Numbered from the stretch's first letter, positions 36,650-51,053 are shown. The stretch: 61,815 bases of DNA from Onchocerca volvulus (GCA_000499405.2 HG738137.1:8246796-8308610), one strand, 5' to 3'. Numbers and translations are program-made. Notes: generated from the letters alone by a model not told the origin.

Positions 36650-38683
36650 TAAAAAAAATTCTCAATTGACTTTTTTTTTTAAAAAAAAAAAAGAAAAAAC
36701 CAACGTTTAATTTAAATGATGATATTGTCGAAATGTGATATTATTGTTAATAATTAAATTTCTAAGATTTTCTGAATCGAAAAAATAGAAATCATTTAAA
36801 TTAGAAACCAAAAAATTTTCTAAATTCCTATCTTTTCCTCTGCATATATAAAATAATTTTCTCTTTGCATATAAATTATAGCAATAAACGAGCGAATTCT
36901 TTTTTTGTTTCCGAGATGGCAATTAAATTTGCACTGATGTAACTTTTCGTTTGAAATGCTGAAAATGTGATTATTTATTGTTATCGTATTCCAATGTTAC
37001 GAAAATAGCAAACATTTATCCCGAAGCCCGAGATATTCTTCAAAATGTATATCATATTTCTGATAACAAGCAATTAGATAATAGTCAAATCATTCCAGTC
37101 TTCATTTATTGCTCATATTAATTAGTCTTAATTGATAATTCCTTTCAACATAATTTGTGATTATTTCATTTTATATCTCGAAATGACAGTAGTATTAAGC
37201 AAATAATTTACTTCTCAATAGAGTACTCAGAAATAGTTGGTTGCTAATTTAATATATCTTTCACATTTTTACGATCAATAAGTTTATCACAAATATATTG
37301 GAATATTTAATTAAATTATTTATCTTATCGTTTATCTTATAAAAGCAATTATGGTTAAGTACAGAAAAAAAAACTTTTTTTTTTTTCTCCTTAAAGAGCT
37401 ATCTTTTCTTGTTTTTTAATCGTTAAAATAGGCTTAAAAAATGGCAAAATGACGAACGATAATTTATAGGCACAAAAGGAACAGAAATTTTATTAAAAGA
37501 ACTACGACTTTTGACAAATTTTTAATTTCAAGAACAAAATTGATAAAAGAAGAAAAATTTTTCCACATTTTTGCTACAATTTCTACGGTTTCAATTCTAT
37601 TTCACCATTTTCCAACATTTGTCGTATTCGATATTTTTGTATTTTGGTATTTATCCGTGGAAAATCATCGACAATTGCAAATTTTTCCGGTACATCTAAC
37701 TGAAATTTTCGGAAGTAATGTAGATTTTAATAAATTAATTTTATTTTTCACTCCTTTCTATCTATATTCTTTATTCTTTGCTTAATTTTTCTTAATTTAT
37801 TAAAATTCAATACTACCATTACTATTTAACAATAATTACATCAAAATAGTTGGAGAAAATGGGAAATGTTTCAATTATAGATCATTTTTATTATAATGTT
37901 AACTGAAATTGAAACTATCATTCTTGACCCATTTGGTACATGCCTTAAGATTAGAATATTTCGGAAAAATCTTATTAAATCCAATAAGTTCTAAATTTAT
38001 CCTCAAATATCCAAATTTTTCTTTTCATATATTTTAAATCGCTTTCTGAAGTTCGATTAGATGGAATTTCGTATTCCGAAAATTTTTTGGGTAGGACAAT
38101 TGCTGGGCTTTCGTTTTCATTGCTTTTCCATGTCTAACATACTTTCAAAATATTGTAGCAAACAAATAAGTAAGTAGAGAAAAAAAAAGGTAAACGAGTA
38201 AATAAGGATGAAAATGAAGCTAAGCAAATTTTTAAATGAAAAAATAAGCATTTTATCGAGTAAATTAACAAATATATCACTCGGAAGAATATGAAATCTT
38301 CACGATTGTAGGAATGACAAGTCCTCAAAGACAACAACTTCACCGAGATGAAAATGGCGAATGTCAATGTAAATTGCTTAATTTAAAAAATTTAAAAAAA
38401 AAAAAAAACTTCAAACAAGTAATATGCGAACGATACGATGCGCATGGATGAAAATGTTTGTCAACACACGGAATATCACCTGTATTATCATCCATGCATG
38501 ATAAAAAACAATATACTAGCGACCATATAAATTTTCCAGCGATGACCTTTGACACGTGAAGGTGAGCTTGCTTGAGCTCTTCAAAAACAAAACAGTGATG
38601 CCAGTACTTGTAAGAATGCTTTTCAGAAATCTAACTATCATTTTGATCTATCAATCGTGCTTGCCTTCTTTTCCCATCCATAT

Positions 38684-38750
38684 TTGTGTATGTGTGTGTG
38701 TGTATGTGTGTGTGTGTATGTGTGTGTGTGTGTGTGTGTGTATGTGTGTA
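38684..38750. repeat. Interrupted (TG)n microsatellite
   Basis: About 67 bases of TG dinucleotides interrupted by TA steps. Confidence 0.95.
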
Positions 38751-39308
38751 ATACATGCTTTAGCATTGATAACAAAAACAGCAAACTGCTGGCTAAGCGA
38801 GAAATTTCTTTTTTTTGCTTTCATGCATATAATCGACAATAAATTCTCAAGGGACTGAAAAAAAAAAGAATTATGAAAAAAGTATAGCAAAATCAAGAAA
38901 TAAAATGATAATTCACATTTGAAATTGGAAATCTAAAAATTAAGGCGAAAACTCATATTTGAAATCGAAATGCTTCCATTATTGTTTTATTATTTCAGGT
39001 CTTATTTTAAATAATGTATAAGCAAATAAATGGTGAACATTTAACAATATGATAATAGCTTTTTGGAATCTATGATGATGAAAATCGGAAAAAAATCGAA
39101 ATTTATAAAACTGAAAAGAAGAAACTTTAAATGATTAGTATTTGTATTTGAATTCGCAAGGAGGCTTGGTTAACTAGAATTACGATTGATAGATTGTCAT
39201 TTAAATTATCAGTAACTTAATCAGTAATCCAATTACATAGAATAAATTGATGTATCATTTTGTGGATTTCGTCCGAAATATTGTTATTATGAAAATATCA
39301 CAATATGA

Positions 39309-39608
39309 TACATAGTATTAGTGATAAGAGTAGCAATATTATCAGAAGAAAGAATGTTGCACAAAATTATTAGGCAAAGTTTTGGTCAGAAATCAGCAAA
39401 TTCAAATCAGAAAGGAATCCCAAAAATTGTTAGTAAAATAATATGTAAATTAGTATCAAGAGGAGTAATCTTATATGGACTAAATAGTAAAGGTGTAATT
39501 AATGAACTAGAATCGAAGTTTAAGGATAACAAGAATAATACGAAGAAAGTTCATTCAGAGTTCATAAATTACATTAAAGAGTTTGAAAAAGGTGCAAAAA
39601 ATCACTAA
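39309..39608 (+). CDS. Small uncharacterised ORF
   Basis: An open frame from about 39309 to the TAA at 39606-39608, no ATG at its beginning (first in-frame ATG is inside, giving MLHKIIRQSF). The product is charged and helix-like (LNSKGVINELESKFKDN, FINYIKEFEKGAK) and not simply low-complexity. Base use in this 300-bp patch is more purine-rich on the plus strand than its neighbourhood. I do not recognise a family. It could be a chance frame, an orphan exon, or an old insertion from an AT-rich bacterium such as the filarial endosymbiont; none of these is shown. Confidence 0.2.
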   Translation, partial: YIVLVIRVAILSEERMLHKIIRQSFGQKSANSNQKGIPKIVSKIICKLVSRGVILYGLNSKGVINELESKFKDNKNNTKKVHSEFINYIKEFEKGAKNH

Positions 39609-41809
39609 AAATAGATTCTTTGCTGAATTATTAAAAAATCAATTTCTTCGTTATTTTACACATTCGATGATGGCAATGGGGAAGGTAAATTATTAGTCGC
39701 AAATTAAATAAATTGAAAATATAAACGGAATAGTGATGTAAACAATGAACCATTAATGAAACAGCCCTATTTTCTTATAAAATGAGTAAAAATTATAAGT
39801 TCAGCAGTGGTTAAATAGTTGTCTATCTGCTAATTTTGGAAAGAAAAATTAATTTTATTTTCAAAATTAGCAGTGAATATAACATTTCTTTGCTAGCATT
39901 GAAAATAAATATTTCGCAGCATATCAAAATGTTTTATGTGACATGAAATTCTAAACGACGACGCCTATGTCATTCTTTCACCAAACAGTGATCGAAGCAA
40001 CATTGATGGCATTGTTATGAGTGAATGTGAAGGGAATTTAAATTTCAAAATTGTTCGAACAACTGAAAATTTGCAAACGAGATGGATGTTTTTTGAATCA
40101 GTCCAATTATGATATATTGTTATTATTCTTTGGCAATAATGAATAACCGAATGGACGAATGCTTAGAATCAAATTATTTGACTATTTATTATAATTTAAA
40201 AAGAAATTCAAACAGAAATTGACTATTTTGATTAAAATTATATTTTAACAAATAATAATACAATAAAAGGAATAAAATCAAATAGATTATCGACTAATTC
40301 ATTCTTTTTTTTTTCATTTGGAATTTTTCATTATTAATTATAATCATATATGTATTCATCGAGCTTTTTATAATATGCAATAAATGATTCAATTAAAATT
40401 AATCCACACATAGTGATCTAGCCTAGCCTACCATTTAGGCCTAGCAATATTTTGTCCTCTATACTTGAACTTGAGCATAAAGTCATCATTTTATGCGACA
40501 ACATTCCCTGTCCTCTATCTCCCACGGGCAATTTAAATAACTGACAGTTGCAGATGTGTCTCTTTAAAATTAGCGAAATAGGTATAAGATTTCGTAGATA
40601 TATTAACTTGCGCTGTTAAAGTAATTGCATTTTCGGGTAAATTGCAAATTTCAGATTATTATAAATTTAGGGATGTGGATTTCAAATGATGACTGAAAAT
40701 ATTAATCACACAAATTTGAATATTTCTATTCTTATTAATAAAACTTAAAAAAGGAGGAAAATCACGACAATCAACATATTTTTCTTCAGCAATAAATAAA
40801 TAAAGTTGTTTTTTCATTCATGTGAGATTAAAAAATTTGCATATCGAAATTTAATGACTAATAAAGCATTGGGATTTAATAGCTAACAAAATGTTATCAA
40901 AATGAGTGATATGAATGTGCTAGTAAAAGCAAGGTTTAAAAAAGTTGCTCAGTCACAGTAAGTCTAAAAAAAGGACTGATTGTTTCTGAATAAGCGAGGT
41001 GCATTAATTATGAAGAATAATTGGGCCTTTTTTTTTAAATTAAAAGATTTGAATTTACAACGCTCGATATTCAACAATTCACTGAACATTACATTCTAAT
41101 GTGATGATTTTATTAAGATTTAGAAAGTTTCGATACTATAGACAATTGATTATCCATAAAATTATTCTAATCCTTTTTCTTTTGTAATATTAAGAACTCT
41201 TATTCTATGCTTAAAAACTAAGCTGAATATATTACCAGTCGTTATATGGAAATTATTTGTTTCCTCATATCACAATTTGATTATAAAAATTATTCCATTT
41301 TATTGGAGAAAACTGGTTGATAATTCAAAATGGGACTTTGTTTATCAATCAGTCAATTAATGAGATACAGAATTTATTGAGTTCTTTTTATACCATTTCA
41401 ATATGCTTCAAGTGTGAATGATCAAGATGTACAATTAGCATTAAATTTTTTCACAATTTCTTCGCATAGTTGTGAAAAGAATTTTTCGTCTTTTGGTCAT
41501 AACTTCCAGTTTTTTTGATTTCAACATTTTCGACTTTCTTACAAAATCCTTATTATTTCCTATCGCAAAACTATTGCATAATACATATATTTTTTGTAAA
41601 TTTTAGGCTTTACTATGTTGATATTCAAAATTACCGTTTTATGGTTTGATCCATTTTGAATTTTAAGAATTAGAAATAATTTCGAATAAAGAGATATTTT
41701 GTGTAATATATCATATAATTACTTGATATAGTATATAATTACTTTACTTGCATAATATATCTCATTATAAAGCAACAAAGCTTAACAATGCAAAAATTTT
41801 TACACAAAC

Positions 41810-42152
41810 CTAATATTTCGGACAAAGAAAACGCTGAATAAATGCCTATTGCATGAATCAGAAGAATTCAAAAAATTGAAATGCCTAATGTTTGGAACAA
41901 GAATAGATTGAATGAATGAAATAATGATAGTTTTGATTTCTTTTCTACTGCACACTACCGTAATAATTCAAATTTTGGCAGTTAAAATTGGAAAACCTAG
42001 TGCTTGGAATATGGAGTGAATAAATATACTGTATTTTATCGCAATAATTCAAAATTTTGCTAAAATTGAATACTTATTTTTGAAACAAAGATGAGCATTT
42101 TTTATACTGTATACCACTGTAATGATTCTAATTTTCTCAATAAAGTTGAGAA
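41810..42152. repeat. Degenerate tandem repeat, about 75-110 bp units
   Basis: Four diverged units start near 41810, 41884, 41996 and 42070 with CCTAATRTTTSG-like sequence followed by GGAACAA/GGACAAA. The last three also share TACTG..TA.C..GTAATAATTC-AAATTTT. Confidence 0.6.
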
Positions 42153-43253
42153 ATAAATTAATATGCATAATGAAAGATTGAATAATAGAAAAAACTTTGT
42201 AACTGGAAAGGATAAAAAAAGTTCACAAAAAAAGATTGAAAGAATATATTTGCTTTCGAAATAAAATTGAGATTTTGTATTTTGTTTAATCCCAATTCCT
42301 CTCGGTTTTTTTAAATTCATTTCATAATAAAATTTTCTATGATAACTGCGTAAAAAAAAAAAGACGATAAACAAAAAAAAAAAAATTCAACAGATTTGTC
42401 ACTTAAGTTAGATTATGAATAATAATTAAGCTCTGATTTTTAGCAATAATAATAATAATAGTAGTGATGAATGATGGTAATGATGACCTTATGTCGATAA
42501 AACAAAATCATGATAATATGCAATGAATAAATCGATAGTAAAATGCAACTACTACAGTTATCATTGCGAATTTTAATCTAAAGCCTGATATAATGATCCA
42601 TTTCTTCTTTAATAAATCGAAATTTTAAAGCTGGTTGAATTAGTAATTGCTCTGATACAACAACTTGAAAGCGATATTTCAAATTTTGCTCGAATTATAA
42701 AATAAAACGACATATTTAACAACTGAGGGATAGTTATGGCCAAGAATTATTTATTTATTTTTTTGAATTTATATTAGCATTTATCAATTATTCTTCTTTT
42801 TTCGACTTTCTTCTTATTTTTTAAATTTATTTCACACTGAATGGATATAAGTTACAAAATGTTTGCATTTATTAATGTTCTTTTAATTATGCAAAAACGG
42901 CAAAAATTTTCAGTTCTCATAGCATTATTGCATAATGCTCGTAATGCTTTTATCTATCCCAATATAATTTAAAAAAAAAAACAAATTCTTCATGCGTCAT
43001 GTGCTCATCTATTTCTCTAATCATATAAATAAATGAATGCGATGACGAATAAACGATTTTTTACGATTATTATAACCCTTTTTTAATGAAATAATTAACT
43101 ATCGTGAGTAAATTCCTTACCCATAATCATAAATTTGAGAAAAAAAAAAAAGACTCAAAACATAATGATCGATGCAAACTATACATCCATAATTCTGATG
43201 ATTGCAAATTTCATGATTATCATTTCTTATCTCATCTTATACCATTTATATCA

Positions 43254-46200
43254 TCAATAATTCATAAAAGAAAGTTGCCTTGACTTATCAAGTTTTTCTT
43301 TCTTTTCTATAAAAATAAAATAGGACAAACAAACCTTATTGTTTTTGCATAATGAAATTAAGTCTGTCAATATGATATCCACAATAGTTTGAGGATTTTT
43401 TAAAACAATAAATGCATATAATGGAAGTTTTTTGCCAAGTGCAACAATCTGAAATAATTGATTAACAGTATAACAAGTAGAGCATTCTAATCTTGGCTTA
43501 TCATTTTTTGATAATAAATTGATGGTTTTTAGAATTAGCAATGATATCATACTATATTTTTTAATTAAATTATCTTTTGATATTATAACAACTGATTTTT
43601 TCATTAACTACTTTTTTTTTTTTTTAAGAAAGATAGGAAAATTTCGAAACTTTATATACTGATATATTTCGAATTAAGTTCAATACAAATTATGTATTTT
43701 GATAAAATCCAATTTAAAAATCTAAAAATTACAAATTCACTGTAGGCATATATGCATATACAATCCACATATTATTATCCATTATCTGTCATTCGATTTT
43801 TCAACATTTAATAGGCCATCATAATTGTCCATTTAAATTATTACCAAATTTTTACAAATTTAAATGAGAGAATTTTTTCGCTTTTTAGAACAACAAAAAA
43901 AACTTCACACAAATCTAACTTAGAACAACGGTCGATTACATGCTGACAATTTCAATTCATTCATATTCTGAAATTTTTTGACATTCTTGTGGAAAAAAAT
44001 TTTTTAATTTCTTTTTATTAGTTTAAATTGTCAACTGAAAATGTTTGGTTTTATTTGTCAATTCAAATATCACTGAAAACTGTAAACAAAAAGTATACAT
44101 TATTCTCATCTATCAAATGCTATTTTGTCAAACTTGCTTACATTTACATATGAAGAGAGGGAGAAAAACGACCTGTGCCCCTTTGACCTCATTATGAGAG
44201 CAAAGTGCTTTCTCGAGAAGCCAATGCTCGATAAGTTGTCCAGAATTGTCCACAATCAAATCTTCCTTATTAGTGATGACCTCAATGACTCCAGCTTCAT
44301 CCATTGTTACTACATCTCTGCAATTTTGTCTTCTTTCTGCTAGTTTATTAATGAAAATGCAAAATTGAAATCACACCGCTACAATGTCTTTTATAGTAGG
44401 AAGCTCATCAATCTCAACTTTTTTGTACTTTCTGGGAAAATCCAACTCTTTCCACTGTAATATTTATTTAACTTATTGGCAAATAATTTAATCGATTTCA
44501 AAATAATTAATTCCAATTCTCAATAAAATTTAGTAAATATTACCCTGTTTCGATCCATTCCTCACCTCCTTCATACGGTGTTTCATAGCCAAGAAATTTT
44601 GATCCTTTAAAAGCTTTAATATAAAGCTCACCTGATTGATTATTATTACCTTTCCAATTTGCCTGAATTCCAAGATTACGAATTTCTACCTGAATGAAAC
44701 AATGAATATAAAGGAAAAGAATTAATTAATTAATTAAGAGCCTTAATGTTTCTTCCAAACTCAAAAGATTTTAAATCTTTTTTTTTCAACTTTTTCAATT
44801 TAATTCAATCAAAAAATTATATTTCTTCATCTTATCTAATTTATTCCAAAATCAAATAATATCATCATAAATAATGCTGAAAGAATAAAAAAAAAAAAAA
44901 AAACATTTAATCCAATTTTTTAAGTTATATTAAAATATTTTCATACGTTCCATTCAAAACATTCGATATTAACATAAATATTTGTTTATTAAGATTTTTG
45001 GAATATATATATTTATTTATTTAGGAAGAGAAATCTTTGAAGGATGAAAATTCAGAAAAAAAAAAGGCTAAAATCTTTATTAAACGCATACAAACTGCTA
45101 GCTACTAGCAGAAGTAATCTTTGGAAGCAAAACTTTCAACTGATATTTTTAAAAATTTTACCTTTGTATCAATTTTTTGCATCATAAATTATATTTAAAT
45201 AAGTGCACAATTTTATATTTTTAATCATTATGATATTTCGATTGAAATGATCATTCATTTTGCAATTAAAATTTCCAAAATTAAAGTAAAAATCAGAAAT
45301 TTTAATGGAAAAAAACTTACGCTGAATTCATCCAACGGTTTTCCAACACCTTTAACATTCATTGTATCCCATGTGAGAATTGGTATTGATGCAACTTCAG
45401 TCAATGTATAACCATTCTAAAATTTAAAAATTTTAATTGACTTCTTATTTCTTTTTTAATGTAAAAAATAAAATTTCCAAAATATTAAGAAGTTTTATTT
45501 TGTGAAAATATGAGAAATAAGACAAATATTTAATTTAACAAATCATTCATTTGCATCTTGCTTTGCTTTTTTCCATCGAAATTTTGACATACCATAATTT
45601 TTTGAACGTTCTCAAATTGTTTGATGATATTTTTGATAACATCAGATGGTATTCGTTCACCAAGCAAAATAATATTTTCAATCGATGGTAGACGAACATT
45701 TTGAATTTGTGCAACTCGTAGAATTAAGCCTAATGCAACAGCATTAGATACCAGATGAGTGCATCTGTATTGAAATATTAGTAATAATAAATGAAAATTA
45801 TTGAAATTTGTATGGTTATATCAAATTGAAATGAAAATATTGTAAAATACAAGGCAAATTATGAATGAAATTTGAATTTTAAACTAAAAAAGTTGAAAAC
45901 AAAAGTAAACAAATAATAATATTTAAACAAAAATAATATATTTAACCTATTAAAATTTAAAGAAGATTAGAAGCAGAGATCAATTCAAAAAGTAATGCAG
46001 TTCCAAGGCGAAATTATTAGTAGATTAATCAGTTAGATAATTAGAAAGTATTAATGATGCTTGAAACTTAGATTTTAAAATTTACTGAAATTTTTTGACA
46101 GATTCGAAGAGAAATTTCGGAAGTGGTGATGGCGATGGATATATCACACGTGTGTTTGTGATAAATGGTACCAGTCCGATGAGCGAAAATATGGGCATTT

Positions 46201-49200
46201 TGAATAATGGTAAAGCGCAACATATACAGCTCTAAAATTGAAATAAATCAATTATTAAGGATGGGTATCGGTCGGGAAGTAACCCACAAAATAAAAAAGT
46301 AAGGGAATTTTTCGGTTAAAAATATTGGCATCTTTGGCTACAACTATTCAATGGACAGATCATATTGTTGTAATTAAAATTTAAATATTTCGAAGAAAAA
46401 AATTGGTGTCAACTAGTGTATCATGGGAATTGTATTCGATTAATTAATTTAGGATTAAATTTTAAAACGAATTCTTTTAATTCAAAAAAAAATCAATTCA
46501 ACAGTTCACTTACAATATCATTGCAACCAATAGCTTTTATAACAGCGTGACAACCATTTAATAACTGATAATGTGTTAAAGCAACTAATTTCGGCGGAGC
46601 TGAAATACCCTGAAAAAAAAAAACTTTTTTTCGAACTTTCCATGATTTAAATTATTTCATATAAGTCATAAATACAAGAAAAATTTGCGGAACTAAGCAT
46701 GAATAGGAAACACATTAATTTAAGCATACAAAACACATGAAGGACTGTCTAAAAATTTTTTCAAATCAAAATAAATTGATTTTCAAAAATTTCATTTCAA
46801 ATTTCATCCATAACATAATGATTTTCTAATATTCTCAGTAAAGCAATTTTTTAGATCTAATGAATTAATTTTCGAGAAGTTCCATTTCAAACATCATTTT
46901 ATTATGCATTTTTTCTTGAGCATTCTCAATAATTGGAAATATGAAAAGAAATATTAGTAAAAAATTAAATTTCTGTTAAATCAGTATGAGGGAAAAGAAA
47001 TCAGCATGAAATGACTCAACTTTTGTGCTAGTTATCATTATTTGGATTATTGATTATTCTAACAAATAGTAAAATTAAATGAATTGATTTAAAAAAAAAA
47101 AATTATTATATCATACAGAACATAGTGAGCTAATAAAGAAAATTCAATATGCGTTTGGTATTATAATTAATTTATCCGTTACCATTGAACGATGCAATCA
47201 CTAATGATTTTATGTTAAAAATTTTTCATTTTTATGGTTCGAATTTATTAATTTATAAAAATTCATTCATTTTCTTTATTGAACTCGATCAAAATTGCTT
47301 AATTTTTCATATAAAATAACAATAGTAATAAATTTTTAGTAGAAATTTTGGTAATAATCAAACTTTTTGGAATAAATTATTAAATTCATTTAAATTTTTT
47401 TAGAATAATTTTCAGGAATATTTCTTTTTATACAAATATATCCTGTCGTTTATGTATTTCTTGTGAAAATTCATAAGAAAACAAATTTAATTCATCAATC
47501 AAAAAAAGTGAAAAATGAAAGAAATTTTTTTTTTTTTTGAGAGAGAAAGAGGAGAAAGAGAAGGAGAAGGAAGAAGAAGAAAGAAATCAATGTACAAGAA
47601 AAGTGAAAAAGAAAAAGATGATGAATTGTTATTGAAAAGAATAAGAATAAAAATTTCCTAAAGTTTAAATTGAAAAATTTAATAAACCAAAAGTTATTAC
47701 CAATGAAATATAACGCTTACGAAGTTTTTTCTATTGCTAAAGCTAATATATATGCAAATAAAGTTACATGTGAAGGGAAAGCGACAAATTGGCAACACAA
47801 ATGAAGGAAGAAAAGGAACAAAATTAATTTCTCTTTTTTGGGGGAGAATTCTGTTTCTGATTGGACTTAAACAAAAAGCTTGAGATCGATAAAATGTATA
47901 GAATTTTTCCTTCCTAGTAGTTTAAATCAAGAAGTCTTTCGTTTGTAATTAACTAAAAGAAAAATTGGAAAATCAGTGCGAAAGAAAAGAAATTTTGTTT
48001 ACAATGCATTCATTTGAAAAAAAAAAAAAAAAAATGAAAAAAAGGACAACAAATTAGGTTTGAATTGAGTTTCACAGATGTTTTTTCAGCCAAAATTTTA
48101 TTCCTTTCGATTTCACATGTCCAATTTTAAGGCTTAAATTAGTTTAAAGTTCCTAATACTAAAGTAAAAGAAGCAATGATCTTTTTATTTCTGCGCCTTC
48201 TTTTTGTTTATCGAATAATGATTCGTTAACCAAAAATTATTTGCAACAGAAAATAAAGCTGATTTGCCATTCCATTTCTTGGCAGATTAAATTCAAAAGA
48301 AATGAAATTTTTAAAATAAAATATGAATATGCAACATACAGACGTGAATTGGAGCGCTGCAAGTTTGTGCGTATCCCACGTCATAAAATTGGGCAATTTG
48401 TCGATTTTCTCTCGATTACTTCGTCCATAAATTTCGGATAACGTAAACGTACCACTATGACAGTCACATATTTATATATGCATATTTTGTGTAAACTACT
48501 CGTGAAATATTTTAAATTAAAATTTTTAAATTCAAAAAAGATATATTATTTCTAATTTTATTCAGATGTAAAAAATATTTTCAAATATTAGAGAAGCTTA
48601 CGCATGTTTATGCTCTTCTTCAGCCATGATTACATGCGTTAATTTTGGTACTGCTTTACTACACAATCGACCTTTAGCTGAGTATATCAGTTCAGGTGCT
48701 ATTTCATTCAACAAATTACTCAAAAACTCCGCTTCACGATTAGCCGGAAAACAAATTATAGCACGAAATTCACCCTAAAAAGGTCACTTTTACTAGCTTT
48801 GTAATTGTTAAACTAATAAATTATTAAAATATTTAAAATCCAAAAATTTTTTTGCACAAAAAAAGTCTAAATTCGATTACAATAAATCAGCTAATATATT
48901 CCTCACTTACTGTAGCTACATATGCATCATGTATAAGCAAATTGGATTGAATTAACAAGAAAATGAATTATTTTAAAACTCATAGCTAAAAATTCGAATT
49001 TAAATTTTCAAATGAAGATAAAAAAGGAAGAAGATGAATTGCTTCCAAATTACGCTTTGAAAAAATCAAATTTAAATTTTGAAATGGAAATAAAATATGC
49101 CTTAACAAGTGCATATTTGAGCTGCTCAGCATTCGCAAAATTCGGACTCATTAAAGAAAAGATTAAATCAGCTCTTGCACATGCTAATGGACAAATAAAA

Positions 49201-49592
49201 AAATGAGCTGTATTGGAGCCACAAATAAGGACACGATCTTGTGGCCTAAGGCCTGTCGATAACAAGCCTGCTGCCAGTGTATCCATCTGCAAAACATTTT
49301 CGCATTAGAAGCAAAAAATTTCTGAACTTCAACAAATTTCAAAGTTTTTAAAGTTAAAGAGAAAATACTTAAAAAAGGATTAATTTACTGTTCAAAAAAC
49401 TAGAAAAGAAAATTTTACTTCTTTTTTTACATCTGCAAATGTAAAAGTGATTTTTTCATGATCAAACACAGTTGCAACTCGATCAATTCCAGCACATTTG
49501 CAAACAAATTCTGGTAATGTTCCAGATAATAAGTCACATGTGGCACTCATCTCTGACAATCCTTGTAATTCATTAATGATTAGAATAATCAT
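43254..49592 (-). CDS. Acyl-CoA synthetase / 4-coumarate-CoA-ligase-like protein (AMP-binding family), divergent motifs
   Basis: Eleven exons: 49419-49592, 49107-49286, 48602-48774, 48340-48454, 46514-46609, 46086-46231, 45593-45764, 45321-45416, 44544-44689, 44173-44317 and 43254-43448. All phases close, giving 545 residues, normal for this family. The N-terminal part has TLAAGLLSTGLRPQDRVLICGSN. The ATP-binding core is FTSGISAPPKLVALTH (residues 212-227; usual TSGTTGxPK). Next come the NGYTLTE loop (353-359; usual GYGxTE), ETGD (usual TGD) and NKEDLIVDNSG (usual GRxKDxIxxxG), then a C-terminal lid domain with IVALGKKLPLYAFIVLK. Family members activate carboxylates to acyl-AMP and then acyl-CoA. 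Here the final A10 segment reads EKLDKSRQLS where xLTxSGKxxR is expected, so the catalytic lysine appears replaced. There is no peroxisomal SKL tail. The start is the first in-frame ATG; a second lies 14 codons in. Closest known type: ACSF2-like. Activity is uncertain. Confidence 0.92.
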
Positions 49593-51052
49593 ATTAAACA
49601 GTATCAACGTGATAAAGATAGAAATATAGTGAAGCTGGCTAATATTCTTATCACATAACTATCAATTATCAAATTCAAGCCACTCGAATGATTCAAACAA
49701 TGTGATAAAAATCGAAAATTTCCGTGAAAGAAATATGGATAATCCTAATACTTCTAACAAATTATTCGTATGAAACAATGCGCTGATAATAAAGAATAAG
49801 ATCAAAAGGATTTCGTTGTACTTTTATTGTTGCAATCTTGAGAAACGAAACAACTGAGCTATTTTATGCACTATTTATACTGGAAGAAAATCCCGACAAT
49901 TCTTTGATAATATCAGTTAATTGTCATATATTAAGATTTATTATAATGGATGATTACAACTTTGGCTAAGGCATTTTAACAGTCATTTATGCGAAGCACA
50001 TGATAACGAGAAATTTGAAACGGTATATCGATAATGTCAGAGTATGGAAAATTGGATAGTTAACCAATAATTATATGATGAGATCTTAAAAGCATTATAT
50101 AATTACTATACTGAGGCAAATGATCATTCAAGATACTTTCCGAGAAAATAACAAATTCGAAAGAATATCTCAACAAAATATTGGATTCGTAGTGATTCTA
50201 GAAACCAAATATGATATCTGAAAGATATCTGACAAATATAACTTGACAATTTCCTTTTTCTTTAGAAACATTTTGAAATTCAAAAATTTGAAAAGAAAAA
50301 ATTTAGATCTTCATTGTAGAGCGAAATGAGACAATTGTGAAAAATAGAAGCTTATTTAACGCCTGTGCAAAAGAACACATTTATCAGTTGTGGCGTGTGG
50401 TAATGGATCAGGCATTACGACAACCAATCGATAAGATGTTTAACTAGAGCTCGAGCTTTTGCTAGACCTTAGCTCCAACTATCGAAAAATTCACTCCCCA
50501 ACCAATCACAATGCAATATATATGTATTTTAAGCTAATGCTCTATTGCGATAAATATCTTCGATTTTTCCCGAACATTTTTTTGTTTATTGATGGACCAT
50601 CGAAGCGCTGATATTGTTTCATTGCTTAGTTTCTTGACAAATTTAAACAAGCAATGAAGAATTTCAAATAGTAGCAAGCGAATTTAGCAAATTCATCCAA
50701 CTTTTTTTTTTTTTGAAAATCAATTCATCAAGATCTTTTGTTAGTTTATATTGAGTAATACACACTAGAATACTTGCGCTTCTCTTTGATGCCAATTTGA
50801 CTTTTCGAAAAACTTAACTTTTTTTATATCGGTATAATCGATCTAATTATTGGTTTGTTTTTCTAAAACTTTCGATATTCCCTTTCCCTAAAAATCTCTT
50901 TAATTCTTACTTCTCTGTCAATTTTAGCTGTAAATACAGAAACTTGTTTTGCTTTCAATGGTTACATAATCGTAATTTTTATCCTGTTTTTGGTTGCAGC
51001 ATAGTTACTTAATTTAAGCAAATCAAAAAGCGAAATATTTTATCGAAACTAA
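49593..51052. other. Intergenic stretch between the acyl-CoA-synthetase-like gene and DNA polymerase delta
   Basis: No open frame with similarity. It must hold the 5' flank of the acyl-CoA-synthetase-like gene and the end of the polymerase transcript. No obvious promoter or RNA gene is visible. Confidence 0.5.
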
Positions 51053-51053
51053 A

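Larger units (their letters stand above)
36662..43253. other. Intergenic region, 6.6 kb
   Basis: AT-rich. It contains a TG microsatellite, a degenerate tandem repeat and one small open frame, listed separately. Other open frames (for example 37540-37785 plus and 38134-38555 minus) have no similarity or splice support. Confidence 0.5.

Noticed and set aside
38556..38896. Frames with long Cys-Val or Thr-His repeats
   Set aside because: They are translations of the TG microsatellite.
44125..44343. 72-codon plus-strand frame
   Set aside because: Antisense shadow of an exon of the acyl-CoA-synthetase-like gene.
44400..44460. Minus-strand open stretch WKELDFPRKYKKVEIDELP after an acceptor-like TATTACAG
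   Set aside because: Exons 44544-44689 and 44173-44317 join in phase to give ETGDVVT, the expected family motif, and this stretch does not fit the phase; kept only as a possible alternative exon.
43254..49592. First thought that this gene was DIP2 (disco-interacting protein 2)
   Set aside because: The reconstructed protein is only 545 residues with one AMP-binding domain and a lid domain; DIP2 has two such domains and about 1500 residues.
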